Source of the DNA: Caldovatus aquaticus
GTDB lineage: Bacteria > Pseudomonadota > Alphaproteobacteria > Acetobacterales > Acetobacteraceae
Direction of reading: 5' to 3'
Assembly (NCBI RefSeq): GCF_019458025.1
Contig: NZ_JAHZUY010000033.1
Location: 1 to 40,878 of the forward strand
DNA: 40,878 bases
Part shown: piece after piece, positions 7,814 to 21,902 of the stretch
Layout of the letters: each line of letters starts with the position of its first letter
Position numbering within the stretch: the stretch's first letter is position 1
Translations under genes and position numbers: made by a program
The notes under the pieces: generated by a model
The model's database searches: none
Seen by the model: the letters and a program-made list of their open reading frames with translations, nothing else
Told to the model about the DNA's origin: nothing

Positions 7814-8158
7814 ATGAGCCTGGCCCGCCTTCTTCCCGTTGCGGCCGGAGCCCTGGTCGCGGCGGCGGCGATGCTGCCGCCGCCGGCCGAGGCAACGCCC
7901 CCGTGCGGACGCGGCTGGCGCAAGGGGGAGTGGTGCGGCGGCCCGCCCGTCGTGGTCGCGCCGGCACCGGTGGTGGTGGCGCCCCGGCCGGTGCTCGTGG
8001 CCCCGCCGCCGCCGGTGGTCGTGGCCCCGCCGCCGGTCTACGCGGCGCCGCCGCCGCCGGTGGTCGTCGCCGCCCCGCCGCCGGTCTATGCGGTGCCTGC
8101 GCCGGCGGTGGCGCCGCGCCCGAGCATCGGGCTGCACGTGGACATTCCGCTGCGCTGA
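7814..8158 (+). CDS. Secreted Val/Pro-rich repeat protein (unknown function)
   Basis: A 114-residue protein of no known function. A signal peptide (about residues 1-26, ending PPAEA) is followed by a short Cys-containing segment, PCGRGWRKGEWCGGP. Residues roughly 43-100 are near-perfect repeats of VVVAP and PPPVYA units, and a conserved-looking tail, IGLHVDIPLR, ends the protein. The two cysteines could form a disulfide after export. Pro/Val repeats suggest an extended, cell-wall-spanning or surface linker. The repeats at DNA level (GCCGCCGGTGGTCGTGG-like) could vary in number between strains. Signal peptide and codon phase support a real gene. Confidence 0.65.
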   Translation: MSLARLLPVAAGALVAAAAMLPPPAEATPPCGRGWRKGEWCGGPPVVVAPAPVVVAPRPVLVAPPPPVVVAPPPVYAAPPPPVVVAAPPPVYAVPAPAVAPRPSIGLHVDIPLR

Positions 8159-8354
8159 CCCGGCGGGCCGCGGGGCGGGGTCCGCGGGAGGCGCCCGCCG
8201 AGAGGAACGGCGGGCGAGGCGATGCGATCGGTGGCCGACGGATGCGCGGCACGGCAGGGCCGGACCGCCGGGGCGGGTGCGGTTCCGTCCTTCCCTTCGC
8301 GTCCCGCTTGACCGAGAGTCGCCTCCGGGGCGGGATCGCCCAAGGGAGGGGGCC

Positions 8355-9356
8355 ATGGCGGTGCGGGCGCTCGGCTATGTCGGGCTCAGGGCGCGCGACC
8401 TCGAGACGTGGGCGCAGTTCGGCACGCGCCTGCTCGGCCTGCAGCTCACGGAGCGCACGCGCGGCGGGCTCGCCTTCCGCATGGACGACCGGCGCCAGCG
8501 CCTGGTGGTGGCGGAGGCCGAGGCGGACGGGCTCGGCGTCCTCGGCTTCGAACTGGCCGACGCTGCCGCGCTGGAGGCGATGGCGGCGCGGCTTGAGGCG
8601 GCCGGCGTGCGCGTGCGCGCCGGCGAACGGGCGCTGGCGGACGAGCGGCGCGTCGCGGCGCTGATCCGCCTCGAGGATCCGCTCGGCAACCGCCTCGAAC
8701 TGTTCCACGGCGCCGAGACCACCGACGCGCCCTTCGTGCCGGGCCGCGCCATCTCCGGCTTCCGCACCGGACCGCTCGGCATGGGGCATGCGGTGCTCGA
8801 GGTGCCCGCGCTCGCGCACGTGCTGCCCTTCTACCGCGACCTGCTCGGCTTCCGCGTCAGCGACTGGGTGGAGCATCCGTTCCGCGCCTACTTCCTGCAC
8901 GTCAATGCGCGCCACCACAGCCTGGCGCTGATCGAGACCGGCCGGGCCGGCCTGCACCACCTCATGGTCGAGCTGTTCCACCTCGACGACGTGGGCCAGG
9001 GCTACGACCTGGCGCTCGCGGAGCCGGGGCGCGTCGCCACCACCCTCGGCCGGCACACCAACGACTTCATGACGAGCTTCTATGCCCGCGCGCCCGGCGG
9101 CTACCTGTTCGAATACGGCTGGGGCGGGCGGAGCATCGATCCCGCGACCTGGACGCCGGCGCGGATGGAGGACGGGCCGAGCCTCTGGGGGCACGAGCGG
9201 CACTGGGGCCCGGAGGCGATGCGCGCGCAGGCGCGGGAGCTGCGGCTGCGCGCCGGCGCGAAGGGACTGCGGGCGCCGGTGCAGGTGGTGGAGGGCAACT
9301 ACGCGCCGGCGCGCGGCGAATGCCCCTGGTGGGACCGGCTGGCGCGCGGCGGCTGA
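8355..9356 (+). CDS. Extradiol-type ring-cleavage dioxygenase (VOC superfamily)
   Basis: A 333-residue type I extradiol dioxygenase resembling BphC/HsaC, which cleave catechols next to the hydroxyls using Fe(II). There are two vicinal-oxygen-chelate modules: residues about 1-120, without metal ligands, and 140-270 with the metal site. Expected ligands are visible as His145 (GHAVLEV), His201 or 202 (LHHLMVEL) and Glu253 (YLFEYGWGG); GRHTND (His234) is the conserved second-sphere histidine. A good ribosome binding site (GGGAGGGGG) precedes the ATG. No other aromatic-degradation genes lie nearby, so the substrate is unknown. It converges with thiC, 25 bases apart. Confidence 0.88.
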   Translation: MAVRALGYVGLRARDLETWAQFGTRLLGLQLTERTRGGLAFRMDDRRQRLVVAEAEADGLGVLGFELADAAALEAMAARLEAAGVRVRAGERALADERRVAALIRLEDPLGNRLELFHGAETTDAPFVPGRAISGFRTGPLGMGHAVLEVPALAHVLPFYRDLLGFRVSDWVEHPFRAYFLHVNARHHSLALIETGRAGLHHLMVELFHLDDVGQGYDLALAEPGRVATTLGRHTNDFMTSFYARAPGGYLFEYGWGGRSIDPATWTPARMEDGPSLWGHERHWGPEAMRAQARELRLRAGAKGLRAPVQVVEGNYAPARGECPWWDRLARGG

Positions 9357-9381
9357 GCTTCCCGCCGCCGCGCGCGGCGCC

Positions 9382-11372
<1,991 letters not shown>

Positions 11373-11406
11373 ACGATGCGACTGTGCGGCGGCCCGCCGG
11401 GGGCTG

Positions 11407-12366
11407 TCAACGCAGACGCGACTCGATCGCGTCCCAGATCGCCCGCTCCAGGTGCACCCCGTCGAAGCGGGCGATCTCCTGCAGCCCGGTCGGGCTGGTG
11501 ACGTTGATCTCCGTCAGGTAGCCGCCGATCACGTCGATGCCGACGAAGATCAGCCCGCGCTTGCGGAGCTCGGGCCCGATCGCGGCGCAGATCTCGCGCT
11601 CGCGGTCGGTCAGCGTGGTCTTCTCCGGCCGGCCGCCGACATGCATGTTGGAGCGCGTCTCGTCCGGCGCCGGGACGCGGTTGATGGCGCCGAGCGGCTC
11701 GCCGTCCACCAGGATGATGCGCTTGTCGCCCTGACGCACCGCGGGGACGTAGCGCTGCACCACCAGCGGCTCGCGGTAGAGCTGGGTGAACAGCTCGAGC
11801 AGCGCGTTGAGGTTCATGTCGTCCGGCCTGACGTGGAACACGCCGGCGCCGCCGTTGCCGAACAGCGGCTTGAGGATGATGTCGCCGTGCTGCTCGCGGA
11901 AGCGCATGATCCGCCGGCGGTCGGCGGTGACCAGGGTCGGCGGCATCAGCTCCGGGAAGTGGGTGACGAACAGCTTCTCCGGCGCGTTGCGCACGGCGGC
12001 GGGGTCGTTCACCACCAGCGTCCTGGGGTGGATGTGCTCGAGAATGTGGGTGGTGGTGATGTAGGCCATGTCGAAGGGCGGGTCCTGGCGCAGCAGCACC
12101 ACGTCCATGGTGCTGAGATCGAGCTCCTCCTCCGGCCCGAAGGTCCAGTGGCGGCCCTTCTCGCGCCGCACCTCCACCGGATGCGCGTGCGCCGTGACGC
12201 GGCCGCCGGCGAGGGCGAGGTCGCGCGGCAGGTAGTGCCACAGCGCGTGGCCGCGCGCCTGCGCCTCGAGCATCAGGACGAAGGTGCTGTCGGCGTCGAT
12301 GTTGATGTTCTCGATCGGGTCCATCTGGACCGCGACGCGCAGCGCGCGTCCCTGCCGTGCGGCCAT
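11407..12366 (-). CDS. gshB: Glutathione synthetase
   Basis: A 319-residue ATP-grasp enzyme that joins gamma-glutamylcysteine and glycine to make glutathione. It opens with [19 protein letters not shown], the family's N-terminal signature. [54 protein letters not shown] and [21 protein letters not shown] give the substrate and ATP-grasp metal-binding segments. Length is normal (315-320). GGGGAGGAACG precedes the ATG. It lies upstream of thiC on the same strand, but the riboswitch region intervenes, so thiC probably has its own promoter. Glutathione is also needed by the GST at 34705-35412. Confidence 0.96.
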   Translation of the reverse strand: MAARQGRALRVAVQMDPIENINIDADSTFVLMLEAQARGHALWHYLPRDLALAGGRVTAHAHPVEVRREKGRHWTFGPEEELDLSTMDVVLLRQDPPFDMAYITTTHILEHIHPRTLVVNDPAAVRNAPEKLFVTHFPELMPPTLVTADRRRIMRFREQHGDIILKPLFGNGGAGVFHVRPDDMNLNALLELFTQLYREPLVVQRYVPAVRQGDKRIILVDGEPLGAINRVPAPDETRSNMHVGGRPEKTTLTDREREICAAIGPELRKRGLIFVGIDVIGGYLTEINVTSPTGLQEIARFDGVHLERAIWDAIESRLR

Positions 12367-13387
12367 GCTGCTCGTTCCTCCCCTGTGCGCCGCCGCGCCA
12401 GGCGCGGGCGGCGGATGGGCTCCGCTCCGTCATGCCCGCAGCCGCGGTGGAACGCCAGGGGGCTTGCCGCCGGGACAGCGCACAACCGGGAGTTGTTTTT
12501 AGTTAACGCAACGCAAATACCGCTTGCGCAGAACGTCTCGCCAGCGGAGATTATTGAGGAAAGATGAACGCCGCGCCGGCCGGCAAGGCTCCCGCGGCAT
12601 ACCGGCGAACCGAAGCGAGACCCTGCCGCGATGCCTGTCCCGATTCCGCCCGAGCCTGGTCTCCGAGGCCCGGCATCCGTCCGCGACGGCGCAGGCGGGC
12701 CCGTGGTGGTGCGCGCGGCTTGCCCCCGCCGCATCGGCGGCTCCGGTGCGGGAACGGGCCACGGTCCTCGCAGCGTGCGGACGCCCGGCCTGCCGCGTGG
12801 CGCCTGTCCGCGGCCGGACCGGATCTCCCGGCGGCATGCAACGCCGCGATCGCGAAGGGCCAGGACCGGCCCCGGGAGCCGGCCGTCCTCCGCCTCCCGC
12901 CCTCGCGCGCTGCGCGCGTGAGGCCGCGAGGGCGGAGGGCACGACGGAAGCCGCGCCGAGGAGGCCGATTCGCCTCCCCGACGCGGCGGCGGGGCCCCCG
13001 CGGCATGCAATGCCGCCGCCACCGCGGCGCGGGCCAAAACGGCCCAGGGGCGTCCCCGCCGCGATCCGGCCGCAGGACCGGCGGCCTGTTCCGGCCGAGC
13101 CGCCGCGAAGCATGACCGCCCGTCGCGCCGCAGGCACGCCCGGCCGGGGCCGGAGCCGCTCGCCGGCCTGCCGCCTCGCACGAGGCCGGGCGGCAGGCGC
13201 CGATGCGGCCGGCACGACAACGGTTCCGCCCGTCGGATCCGGGGCGACGCCCACGCGCGCGGCCGGCCCGGCGCAGGGCGGGACCGGCCGTTCGGCGGGA
13301 CGGCCCATCGCGACCGGTCGCCGCCTCGCACCCATGCGGCGCCGTCGGGGCATTGGCGCCAGGCTCCGGCTGCGGCATACCTCCTCC
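12367..13387. other. 1-kb region without a convincing gene
   Basis: This is the longest gene-free stretch in the window. Next to gshB, positions 12492-12520 form an isolated AT-rich patch (GTTGTTTTTAGTTAACGCAA) suited to a promoter on either strand. At 12564 an ATG follows TTATTGAGGAAAG, a fair ribosome binding site, but the frame it opens (to 13115) is Arg/Pro/Gly-rich with no family resemblance. Further on there are a hairpin at 12897-12935 and two near-identical 17-base dyads at 12831 and 13000. It could be a degraded gene, an untranslated RNA or plain intergenic DNA. Confidence 0.5.
12831..13016. repeat. Pair of near-identical short dyads
   Basis: GCGGCATGCAACGCCGC (12831-12847) and GCGGCATGCAATGCCGC (13000-13016) differ at one base and lie 152 bases apart. 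The second is a perfect 7-3-7 hairpin and the first has one mismatch. Between them, CCGCCCTCGCG (12897-12907) pairs with CGCGAGGGCGG (12925-12935). I know of no named element matching these. Confidence 0.45.
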
Positions 13388-14266
13388 GTGCAGTCCAGGG
13401 CCAAGCGCCGCCGATCCGTCGCCTCTGCCCGCTGGCGCGCCGTGGTCGTCGCAGCCGCTCTCGCGGGGCTCGCGGCACCGTCCGGCGCGCCGCTCGGCAC
13501 GGAGCCGCCCGCCTGCCCGCGCGTGCCGGTGCCACCGCTCGCCCTGCCGAAGCTGCGCGCCGCGCTCGCCGCGCCGGGCACGGGCAGGGGCCCCCTCTCC
13601 GTCGGCACCTCCGCCGCGCCGCTCACCATCGTCGCCCTTGGTTCCTCCTCCACGTCCGGGGCCGGCGCGAGCACGCCGGACGCCGCCTATCCGGCGCGGC
13701 TGGAGGCGATCCTGCGGGCCGCGCGCCCGGACCTGGCGATCCGCGTCGTCAACCGCGGCCGTGGCGGCGAGCAGGCCGAGCAGATGGTCGCGCGGCTCGA
13801 ATCCGACGTCCTGTCCGAGCGCCCCGCCCTGGTGATCTGGCAGGTCGGCGCGAACAGCGCGCTGCGCCGCGCCGATCCGGACCGCTTCCGGGCGGTCGTC
13901 GCCGCCGGCATCGCCCGGCTGCGCGAGGCCGGGGTCGAAGTGGTGCTGATGGACAACCAGCGCGCCCCGCGGATCGCGGCGGCGCCGGATCATGCCCGCT
14001 TCGACGCGGCGCTCGCCGGCCTCGCCGGCGCGATCCCGGGCGTGGCGCTGTTCTCGCGAGGGCGGCTGATGGACGCCTGGGCGGCGGCCGGGACGCCAGC
14101 CGGCGCCATGCTGATCGCGGACGGCCTGCACCACAACGACCGCGGCTATGCCTGCCTCGCCGCCGCCCTGGCCGAGGCGCTTCTCGGCAGCGGGGAGACG
14201 CCGGCACCATCGTCGCTTCCCGCCGCGCTGCCCGGCGACGGCCGGCTCGCCGCCGCGCCGCGCTGA
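13388..14266 (+). CDS. Secreted SGNH/GDSL-family hydrolase
   Basis: An exported SGNH hydrolase of about 292 residues (esterase, lipase or polysaccharide deacetylase; substrate unknown). With the GTG start at 13388 it has a basic N-terminus and a hydrophobic signal core, WRAVVVAAALAGLAAP. Block I is ALGSSSTSG with the nucleophile near Ser87; GxND is represented by GANS near residue 160; the DxxH dyad is Asp245/His248 in DGLHHNDRGY. The start is uncertain: ATG at 13334 lengthens the signal peptide's n-region, and neither has a clear ribosome binding site. Residues 265-292 are low-complexity Ala/Pro. Confidence 0.75.
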   Translation: MQSRAKRRRSVASARWRAVVVAAALAGLAAPSGAPLGTEPPACPRVPVPPLALPKLRAALAAPGTGRGPLSVGTSAAPLTIVALGSSSTSGAGASTPDAAYPARLEAILRAARPDLAIRVVNRGRGGEQAEQMVARLESDVLSERPALVIWQVGANSALRRADPDRFRAVVAAGIARLREAGVEVVLMDNQRAPRIAAAPDHARFDAALAGLAGAIPGVALFSRGRLMDAWAAAGTPAGAMLIADGLHHNDRGYACLAAALAEALLGSGETPAPSSLPAALPGDGRLAAAPR

Positions 14267-14531
14267 GCGGCCCGCGCGCCGCACGCCGGGGCGCCGGCCT
14301 CGGTCCCTGCCGGCGTGGTCGCTGGGCCGTCTGCGCCCGGCCGTGCCCGCCCTGGCGGCTCCCGCCTGTTGCGTGCGGAGCCGTCGCACGCTCGCGGCTG
14401 TTTCCAGCCGTCCGCGATCTGCTCTAAGGTCGCGCCGCGAATCGGAACCTAGCGCACGCGGACCGGCCGGCGGCGGGCACTGCACCGCCTCCCGGGCGAG
14501 GCGGCCGCCGGGACGAGGAAGGAGCGCCGCG

Positions 14532-15971
<1,440 letters not shown>

Positions 15972-16124
15972 CGAAGTTGGGATGGAGAGGGAACTTTTTC
16001 GCCGCGGCGGCTCTGAGGAGGCGCGAGGGCTCGAACCGGCCACGGACGCCGGGACCACGTCCGCTGCGGCGCCGCCGGCACCCGGGTCGCCGCGAGGCGG
16101 CACGAAAAGGGAGCGGGGCGGCGA

Positions 16125-16571
16125 ATGGACCAGGAAGGATCGCAGGACATGGCCGCACAGACCAATCCCGACCAGCTCCTCGGCATTCTGAGGGACACGA
16201 TCGTCGCGCTGGTCCGGCGCGACGGGCCGGACCTCTCGGCCCGCCAGCTCGGCGTGTTCCTGACCGTCTATCTGACGGACGGGCCCCATACGGTGCGCGG
16301 GCTGGCGGCCGAGCTCAACGTGTCGAAGCCGGCGATCACCCGGGCGCTGGACCGCCTGGGCGAGCTCGACCTCGCGCGCCGCAAGGTGGACCCGATGGAC
16401 CGGCGCAGCGTGCTCGTCCAGCGCACGCTCAAGGGCAGCGCCTTCCTGCGCGACCTGCGGCAGATCATGGCGGATGCGGAGGCGGCGACGCGCGGCCTCA
16501 CGATCTCCGAGCCGGCGAACGCGGAGACCGCGCCGGGCGCCGCCGGCGGGACGACGCGCCGCGCCGGCTGA
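16125..16571 (+). CDS. MarR-family transcriptional regulator
   Basis: A 148-residue winged-helix regulator. Residues about 40-100 form the DNA-binding domain: LSARQLGVFLTVYL, TVRGLAAELNVSKPAITRALDRL (recognition helix) and the wing RRKVDPMDRRSVLVQ, typical of MarR. The dimerisation helices are short and the C-terminus is Ala/Gly-rich. It follows the aminopeptidase on the same strand after 153 bases. The start is 16125 (GGGAG upstream) or 16149, where AGGAAGGA is well placed; either leaves the fold intact. The target is unknown. Confidence 0.85.
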   Translation: MDQEGSQDMAAQTNPDQLLGILRDTIVALVRRDGPDLSARQLGVFLTVYLTDGPHTVRGLAAELNVSKPAITRALDRLGELDLARRKVDPMDRRSVLVQRTLKGSAFLRDLRQIMADAEAATRGLTISEPANAETAPGAAGGTTRRAG

Positions 16572-16613
16572 GGCGGCCGCGCCGGGTCCCTGGACCGCCG
16601 GCGCCGATCCGGC

Positions 16614-17552
16614 TCAGTAGCCGGCGGCGAGGTCCACCAGGTTGAGCAGCGGGCGCCCCGCCCGCGCGCGGTGGATGTTCTCGACCACCTGCGGCGCGGC
16701 GCTGCGCGGGATCGTGATGCTCGCCGCATGGGGGGTGATGAACACCCGCGGGTGCGACCAGTAGGGATGGTCCGGCGGCAGCGGCTCGGGCTCGAACACG
16801 TCGAGCGCCGCTCCGGCGATGTGACCCTCGTCCAGCGCCCGCAGCAGGTCGGCGTCCACCACATGGCCGCCGCGCGCCCCGTTGATCACATAGGCTCCGC
16901 GCGGCAGGGCGCGCAGCAGATCGGCGTTGATAAGGCCGCGCGTCGCCGGCGTGAGCGGCAGCAGGCAGACCAGGATGGCGGTGCGCGGCAGCATCGCCGC
17001 GAGGCCGTCCGCGCCGTGCCGGCACTCGATTCCCGCGATCGCCTTCGGCCGCCGCGACCACCCCGTCACCGGGAAGCCGAGGCCGGAGAGCGCCCGCGCC
17101 GCCGCCGTCCCGAGCGCGCCGAGGCCGAGGATGCCGATCCGCCGCGCGGCGGCGTCGGGCGCCGGCAGCTCGCGCCAGATCCGCGCCGCCTGCTGCGCCC
17201 GGTACTCCGGGTCCTGGCGGTGGAAGCGCAGCACGTTGAGCAGCACCCACTCGGTCATGCCCTGGGTCAGCCGCGCGTCCACCAGCCGCGCCACCGGCAC
17301 GCCGGGCGGCGGGCCGGGCGGGCGCAGCAGGTGGTCCACCCCGGCACCCATCGAGACGATCAGCTTCAGGTTCGGATAGCGCCGGAGCTCCGCCATGTCG
17401 TGCTCGGTCCAGACGACCGCAGCCTCGATCCCGGCCGGATCCCCGACATCGGGGAAGCAGCGGATCTCGAGCGAGGGATCGAGGGCGCGCAGCGCCTCGG
17501 CCCACTCGCTCATCGCCTCCGCCCGGGTCGCGAGCAGCACGGCGTTGCCCAT
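16614..17552 (-). CDS. ghrA: Glyoxylate/hydroxypyruvate reductase, GhrA type
   Basis: A 312-residue D-2-hydroxyacid dehydrogenase of the GhrA subgroup, reducing glyoxylate or hydroxypyruvate with NAD(P)H. The nucleotide-binding loop is GLGALG (143-148), followed after strand beta-2 by SRRPK, suiting NADPH. The catalytic triad is Arg227 (NGARGGHVVD), Glu256 or 254 (DVFEPEPLP) and His275 (ITPHAAS). It starts four bases after the upstream small membrane-protein gene and has GAGGGAGAC within that gene's end, so it is translated as the last gene of the yej operon. That is an unusual home for a reductase. Confidence 0.88.
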   Translation of the reverse strand: MGNAVLLATRAEAMSEWAEALRALDPSLEIRCFPDVGDPAGIEAAVVWTEHDMAELRRYPNLKLIVSMGAGVDHLLRPPGPPPGVPVARLVDARLTQGMTEWVLLNVLRFHRQDPEYRAQQAARIWRELPAPDAAARRIGILGLGALGTAAARALSGLGFPVTGWSRRPKAIAGIECRHGADGLAAMLPRTAILVCLLPLTPATRGLINADLLRALPRGAYVINGARGGHVVDADLLRALDEGHIAGAALDVFEPEPLPPDHPYWSHPRVFITPHAASITIPRSAAPQVVENIHRARAGRPLLNLVDLAAGY

Positions 17553-17556
17553 GCGG

Positions 17557-18011
17557 TCAGTCTCCCTCGAATTCGGCCTCGACGCGGCGGAGGAAGGCGC
17601 GCCAGTCGTCGCGGCGCGTCGCCGCCAGCTCGCGCCCGTCCGGCAGCCTGGCGTAGAAGGACAGCACGCCCTTCGCCCACAGCAGGTCGAAGTTGCGCTC
17701 CGAGGCGAGGACGTAGGCGACGGTGCGCTCGAACACGCCGTCCACGATCCGCGGGTGCACGCGGGCGAGCCACCACCAGGCGCCGACCGCCAGCACCGCG
17801 GCGCCGAGGTAGAAGTGCACCAGCGCCGTCGCGCCGAAGGAGCCGGCCAGGATCGCCGCCGCCGGCCAGACGTTCTCGCCCTGGCGATAGACCGGCGAGC
17901 CCGGGCTGTTCATCTTGCGGATGTGCACGCCGATCTTCACCCGCTCGGCGTCGAGCAGGCGGCGCAGGCGCTCGAGGTCGGCGCTCGGTGCCGGGGCCGC
18001 GTGTTCGGCGG

Positions 18012-18015
<4 letters not shown>
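17557..18015 (-). CDS. Small membrane protein of unknown function in the yej operon
   Basis: A 152-residue protein I cannot assign to a named family. Residues 1-45 are soluble and basic (LERLRRLLDAERVKIGVHIRK). Residues about 49-84 hold two closely spaced hydrophobic segments (AAAILAGSFGATALVHFYLG and AAVLAVGAWWWLARV), and residues 85-152 form a charged cytosolic tail with Arg/Glu/Trp-rich helices. Its start overlaps the yejF stop by four bases (ATGA) and ghrA follows after four, so it is translationally coupled to both. The position suggests a function linked to the transporter or to envelope stress. Codon phase and coupling make it a real gene. Confidence 0.75.
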
Positions 18016-19622
<1,607 letters not shown>

Positions 19623-19625
19623 CGC

Positions 19626-20765
19626 TCAGCGGGTCCCGGCGCCGGTCGGCGTGGCGCCGCCGCCGTGGGCGTGGTTGGGCGTGGCGGTGTCCGGGTTCGG
19701 CACCCGCCCGGTGAGCGGCGCCGCCGTCTGCGCCCCGCCCGGCAGCTTGCGCGGGTCGAACGCGTCGCGCACCGCCTCGCCGATGAAGGTGAGCAGGCTC
19801 AGCATGGCGCCCAGCACGACGAAGGCGGTGAAGGCGAGCCAGGGCGCCTGCAGGTTGTTCTTGCCCTGGTTCACCAGCTCGCCGAGCGAGGGCGAGCCGG
19901 GGGGCAGGCCGAAGCCGAGGAAGTCGAGCGAGGTGAGGACGACGACCGAGCCCGAGAGGATGAAGGGCAGGAAGGTCAGCGTCGCCACCATCGCATTGGG
20001 CAGGATGTGGCGGAACATAACGCGGGCGTCGGAGACGCCGAGCGCGCGCGCGGCGCGCACGTAGTCGAAGTTGCGCCCGCGCAGGAACTCCGCGCGCACC
20101 ACGCCGGTCAGCCCCATCCAGGAGAACAGCAGCAGGAAGCCGAGCAGCACCCAGAAGCCCGGCGTGATGACGCTGGCGAGGATGATGAGCAGGTAGAGCT
20201 CCGGCATGCCGCGCCAGATCTCGATGAAGCGCTGGAACAGGAGGTCGGTCAGGCCGCCGTAGTAGCCCTGCACCGCGCCGGCGGCGATGCCGATGAGCGA
20301 GGAGAAGATGGTGAGGGTGAAGCCGAACAGCACCGAGATGCGGAAGCCGTAGATCACGCGCGCCAGCACGTCGCGCGCCTGGTCGTCGGTGCCGAGCCAG
20401 TTGCGCGCCGAGGGCGGCGAGGGCGCGGGGCGGCCGAGGTCGCGCACGATGGTGTTGTAGGCGTAGGGGATCAGCGGCCAGACCGCCCAGCCGCCGGCGG
20501 CGCGGAACTCCTCGACGAAGCCGCGGTCGTGCCAGTCCGCCGCGGTCGGCAGGCCGTCCGGCAGGAGGTCGCTTTCGGCGTAGTCCACGAGGACCGGGAC
20601 GTACCAGCGCCCCTCGAGCCGCGCGAGGAGGGGACGGTCGTTGGCGATGAACTCGGCGAACAGGGTCACGGCGAACAGCGTCGCGAAGATCCAGAGCGAG
20701 AGGTAGCCGCGCCGGTTGGCGCGGAAATTCTCGAGCCGCCGCCGGGTGAGGGGCGAGAGCGCCAT
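19626..20765 (-). CDS. yejE: Peptide ABC transporter permease YejE
   Basis: A 379-residue inner-membrane permease. The opening RRLENFRANRRGYLSLWIF, FAEFIANDRPLLA, the large periplasmic loop before RNWLGTDDQARDVLARVIYG and the EAA loop LGVSDARVMFRHILPNA are characteristic. Its ATG overlaps the yejB stop by one base (TGATG). An oddity is a 30-residue Pro/Gly/His-rich tail (PNHAHGGGATPTGAGTR at the end) beyond the normal C-terminus at DPRKL. The tail could bind metal or be neutral. Confidence 0.95.
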   Translation of the reverse strand: MALSPLTRRRLENFRANRRGYLSLWIFATLFAVTLFAEFIANDRPLLARLEGRWYVPVLVDYAESDLLPDGLPTAADWHDRGFVEEFRAAGGWAVWPLIPYAYNTIVRDLGRPAPSPPSARNWLGTDDQARDVLARVIYGFRISVLFGFTLTIFSSLIGIAAGAVQGYYGGLTDLLFQRFIEIWRGMPELYLLIILASVITPGFWVLLGFLLLFSWMGLTGVVRAEFLRGRNFDYVRAARALGVSDARVMFRHILPNAMVATLTFLPFILSGSVVVLTSLDFLGFGLPPGSPSLGELVNQGKNNLQAPWLAFTAFVVLGAMLSLLTFIGEAVRDAFDPRKLPGGAQTAAPLTGRVPNPDTATPNHAHGGGATPTGAGTR

Positions 20766-21889
20766 CAGCGCCGCGCCTCGAAGTCGATGCGCGGGTCCAC
20801 CAGCGTGTAGGTGAAGTCGCCGACGATCTGCATCAGGAGCCCGAGCAGGGTGAAGACGTAGAGCGTGCCGAACATCACCGGGTAGTCGCGCCGGATCGCC
20901 GATTCGAAGCCGAGCAGGCCGAGGCCGTCGAGCGAGAAGACGATCTCGATCAGCAGCGCCCCGGTGAACAGGATGCCGATGAAGGCCGAGGGGAAGCCGG
21001 CGATGATCAGCAGCATCGCGTTGCGGAACACGTGGCCGTAGAGCACGCGCCGCTCGCTCGCGCCCTTGGCGCGCGCCGTCACCACGTACTGCTTCGAGAT
21101 CTCGTCGAGGAAGGAGTTCTTGGTCAGCATCGTCAGCCCGGCGAAGCCGCCGATCACCAGCGACAGGGTGGGCAGCGCCATGTGCCAGGCGTAGTCGAGC
21201 GCCCGCTGCCAGAACGGCCAGGCCTCGGAGCCCGGCGTCGTCAGGCCGCGCAGCGGGAACCACTGCAGGAAGGTGCCGCCCGCGAACAGCACCACGAGCA
21301 GGATGGCGAACAGGAACGCGGGGATCGCGTAGCCGATCAGCACGATGCCGGAGGTCGCGACGTCGAACCGGCTGCCGTCGCGCACCGCCTTGCGGATCCC
21401 CAGGGGGATCGAGACCAGGTAGATGATCAGCGTGGACCACAGGCCGAGGCTGACCGAGACCGGCATCTTCTCGAGGATCAGCTCGGTCACCGGGCGGTCG
21501 CGGAACAGCGAGCGGCCGAGGTCGAAGCGGAGATAGCCGCCGAGCATCTCGAGGAAGCGCACATGCGCCGGCTTGTCGAAGCCGAAGGCGCGCTCGATCT
21601 CGGCGACGATCGCGGGGTCGAGGCCGCGCGCGCCCCGGTAGGTGCCGACCGGGCCGCCGCCCGCCCCCGCGCCGCGCGCGCCCTCGCCGGGCGGCGGCGG
21701 CGCGGTGCGGATCTCGCCGCCCCCCTCGCCGGTGATGCGGCCGAGCGTCTGGCCCTGGCCGCGCAGCTCGGCCAGCATCTGCTCGACCGGCCCGCCGGGG
21801 GCGAACTGCACGACGGCGAAGTTGATCAGGATGATGCCGAACAGCGTCGGCACCACGAGCAGCAGCCGGCGGAGGAGGTAGGCGCCCAA
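20765..21889 (-). CDS. yejB: Peptide ABC transporter permease YejB
   Basis: A 374-residue permease with the DppB-type start [20 protein letters not shown] and [15 protein letters not shown] periplasmic insert of about 60 residues (Gly/Pro/Ala-rich, then [23 protein letters not shown]) is typical of YejB. The EAA-loop region [24 protein letters not shown] contacts YejF. It is 13 bases from yejA and overlaps yejE by one base. Confidence 0.95.
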   Translation of the reverse strand: MGAYLLRRLLLVVPTLFGIILINFAVVQFAPGGPVEQMLAELRGQGQTLGRITGEGGGEIRTAPPPPGEGARGAGAGGGPVGTYRGARGLDPAIVAEIERAFGFDKPAHVRFLEMLGGYLRFDLGRSLFRDRPVTELILEKMPVSVSLGLWSTLIIYLVSIPLGIRKAVRDGSRFDVATSGIVLIGYAIPAFLFAILLVVLFAGGTFLQWFPLRGLTTPGSEAWPFWQRALDYAWHMALPTLSLVIGGFAGLTMLTKNSFLDEISKQYVVTARAKGASERRVLYGHVFRNAMLLIIAGFPSAFIGILFTGALLIEIVFSLDGLGLLGFESAIRRDYPVMFGTLYVFTLLGLLMQIVGDFTYTLVDPRIDFEARR

Positions 21890-21902
21890 GGCCGCGTCCG
21901 CG

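Noticed and set aside
12564-13115. Frame with a fair ribosome binding site in the 1-kb gap
   Set aside because: Not annotated as a gene: low-complexity Arg/Pro/Gly content, no homology pattern, and other frames in the stretch look the same. Left as a point to test by ribosome profiling.
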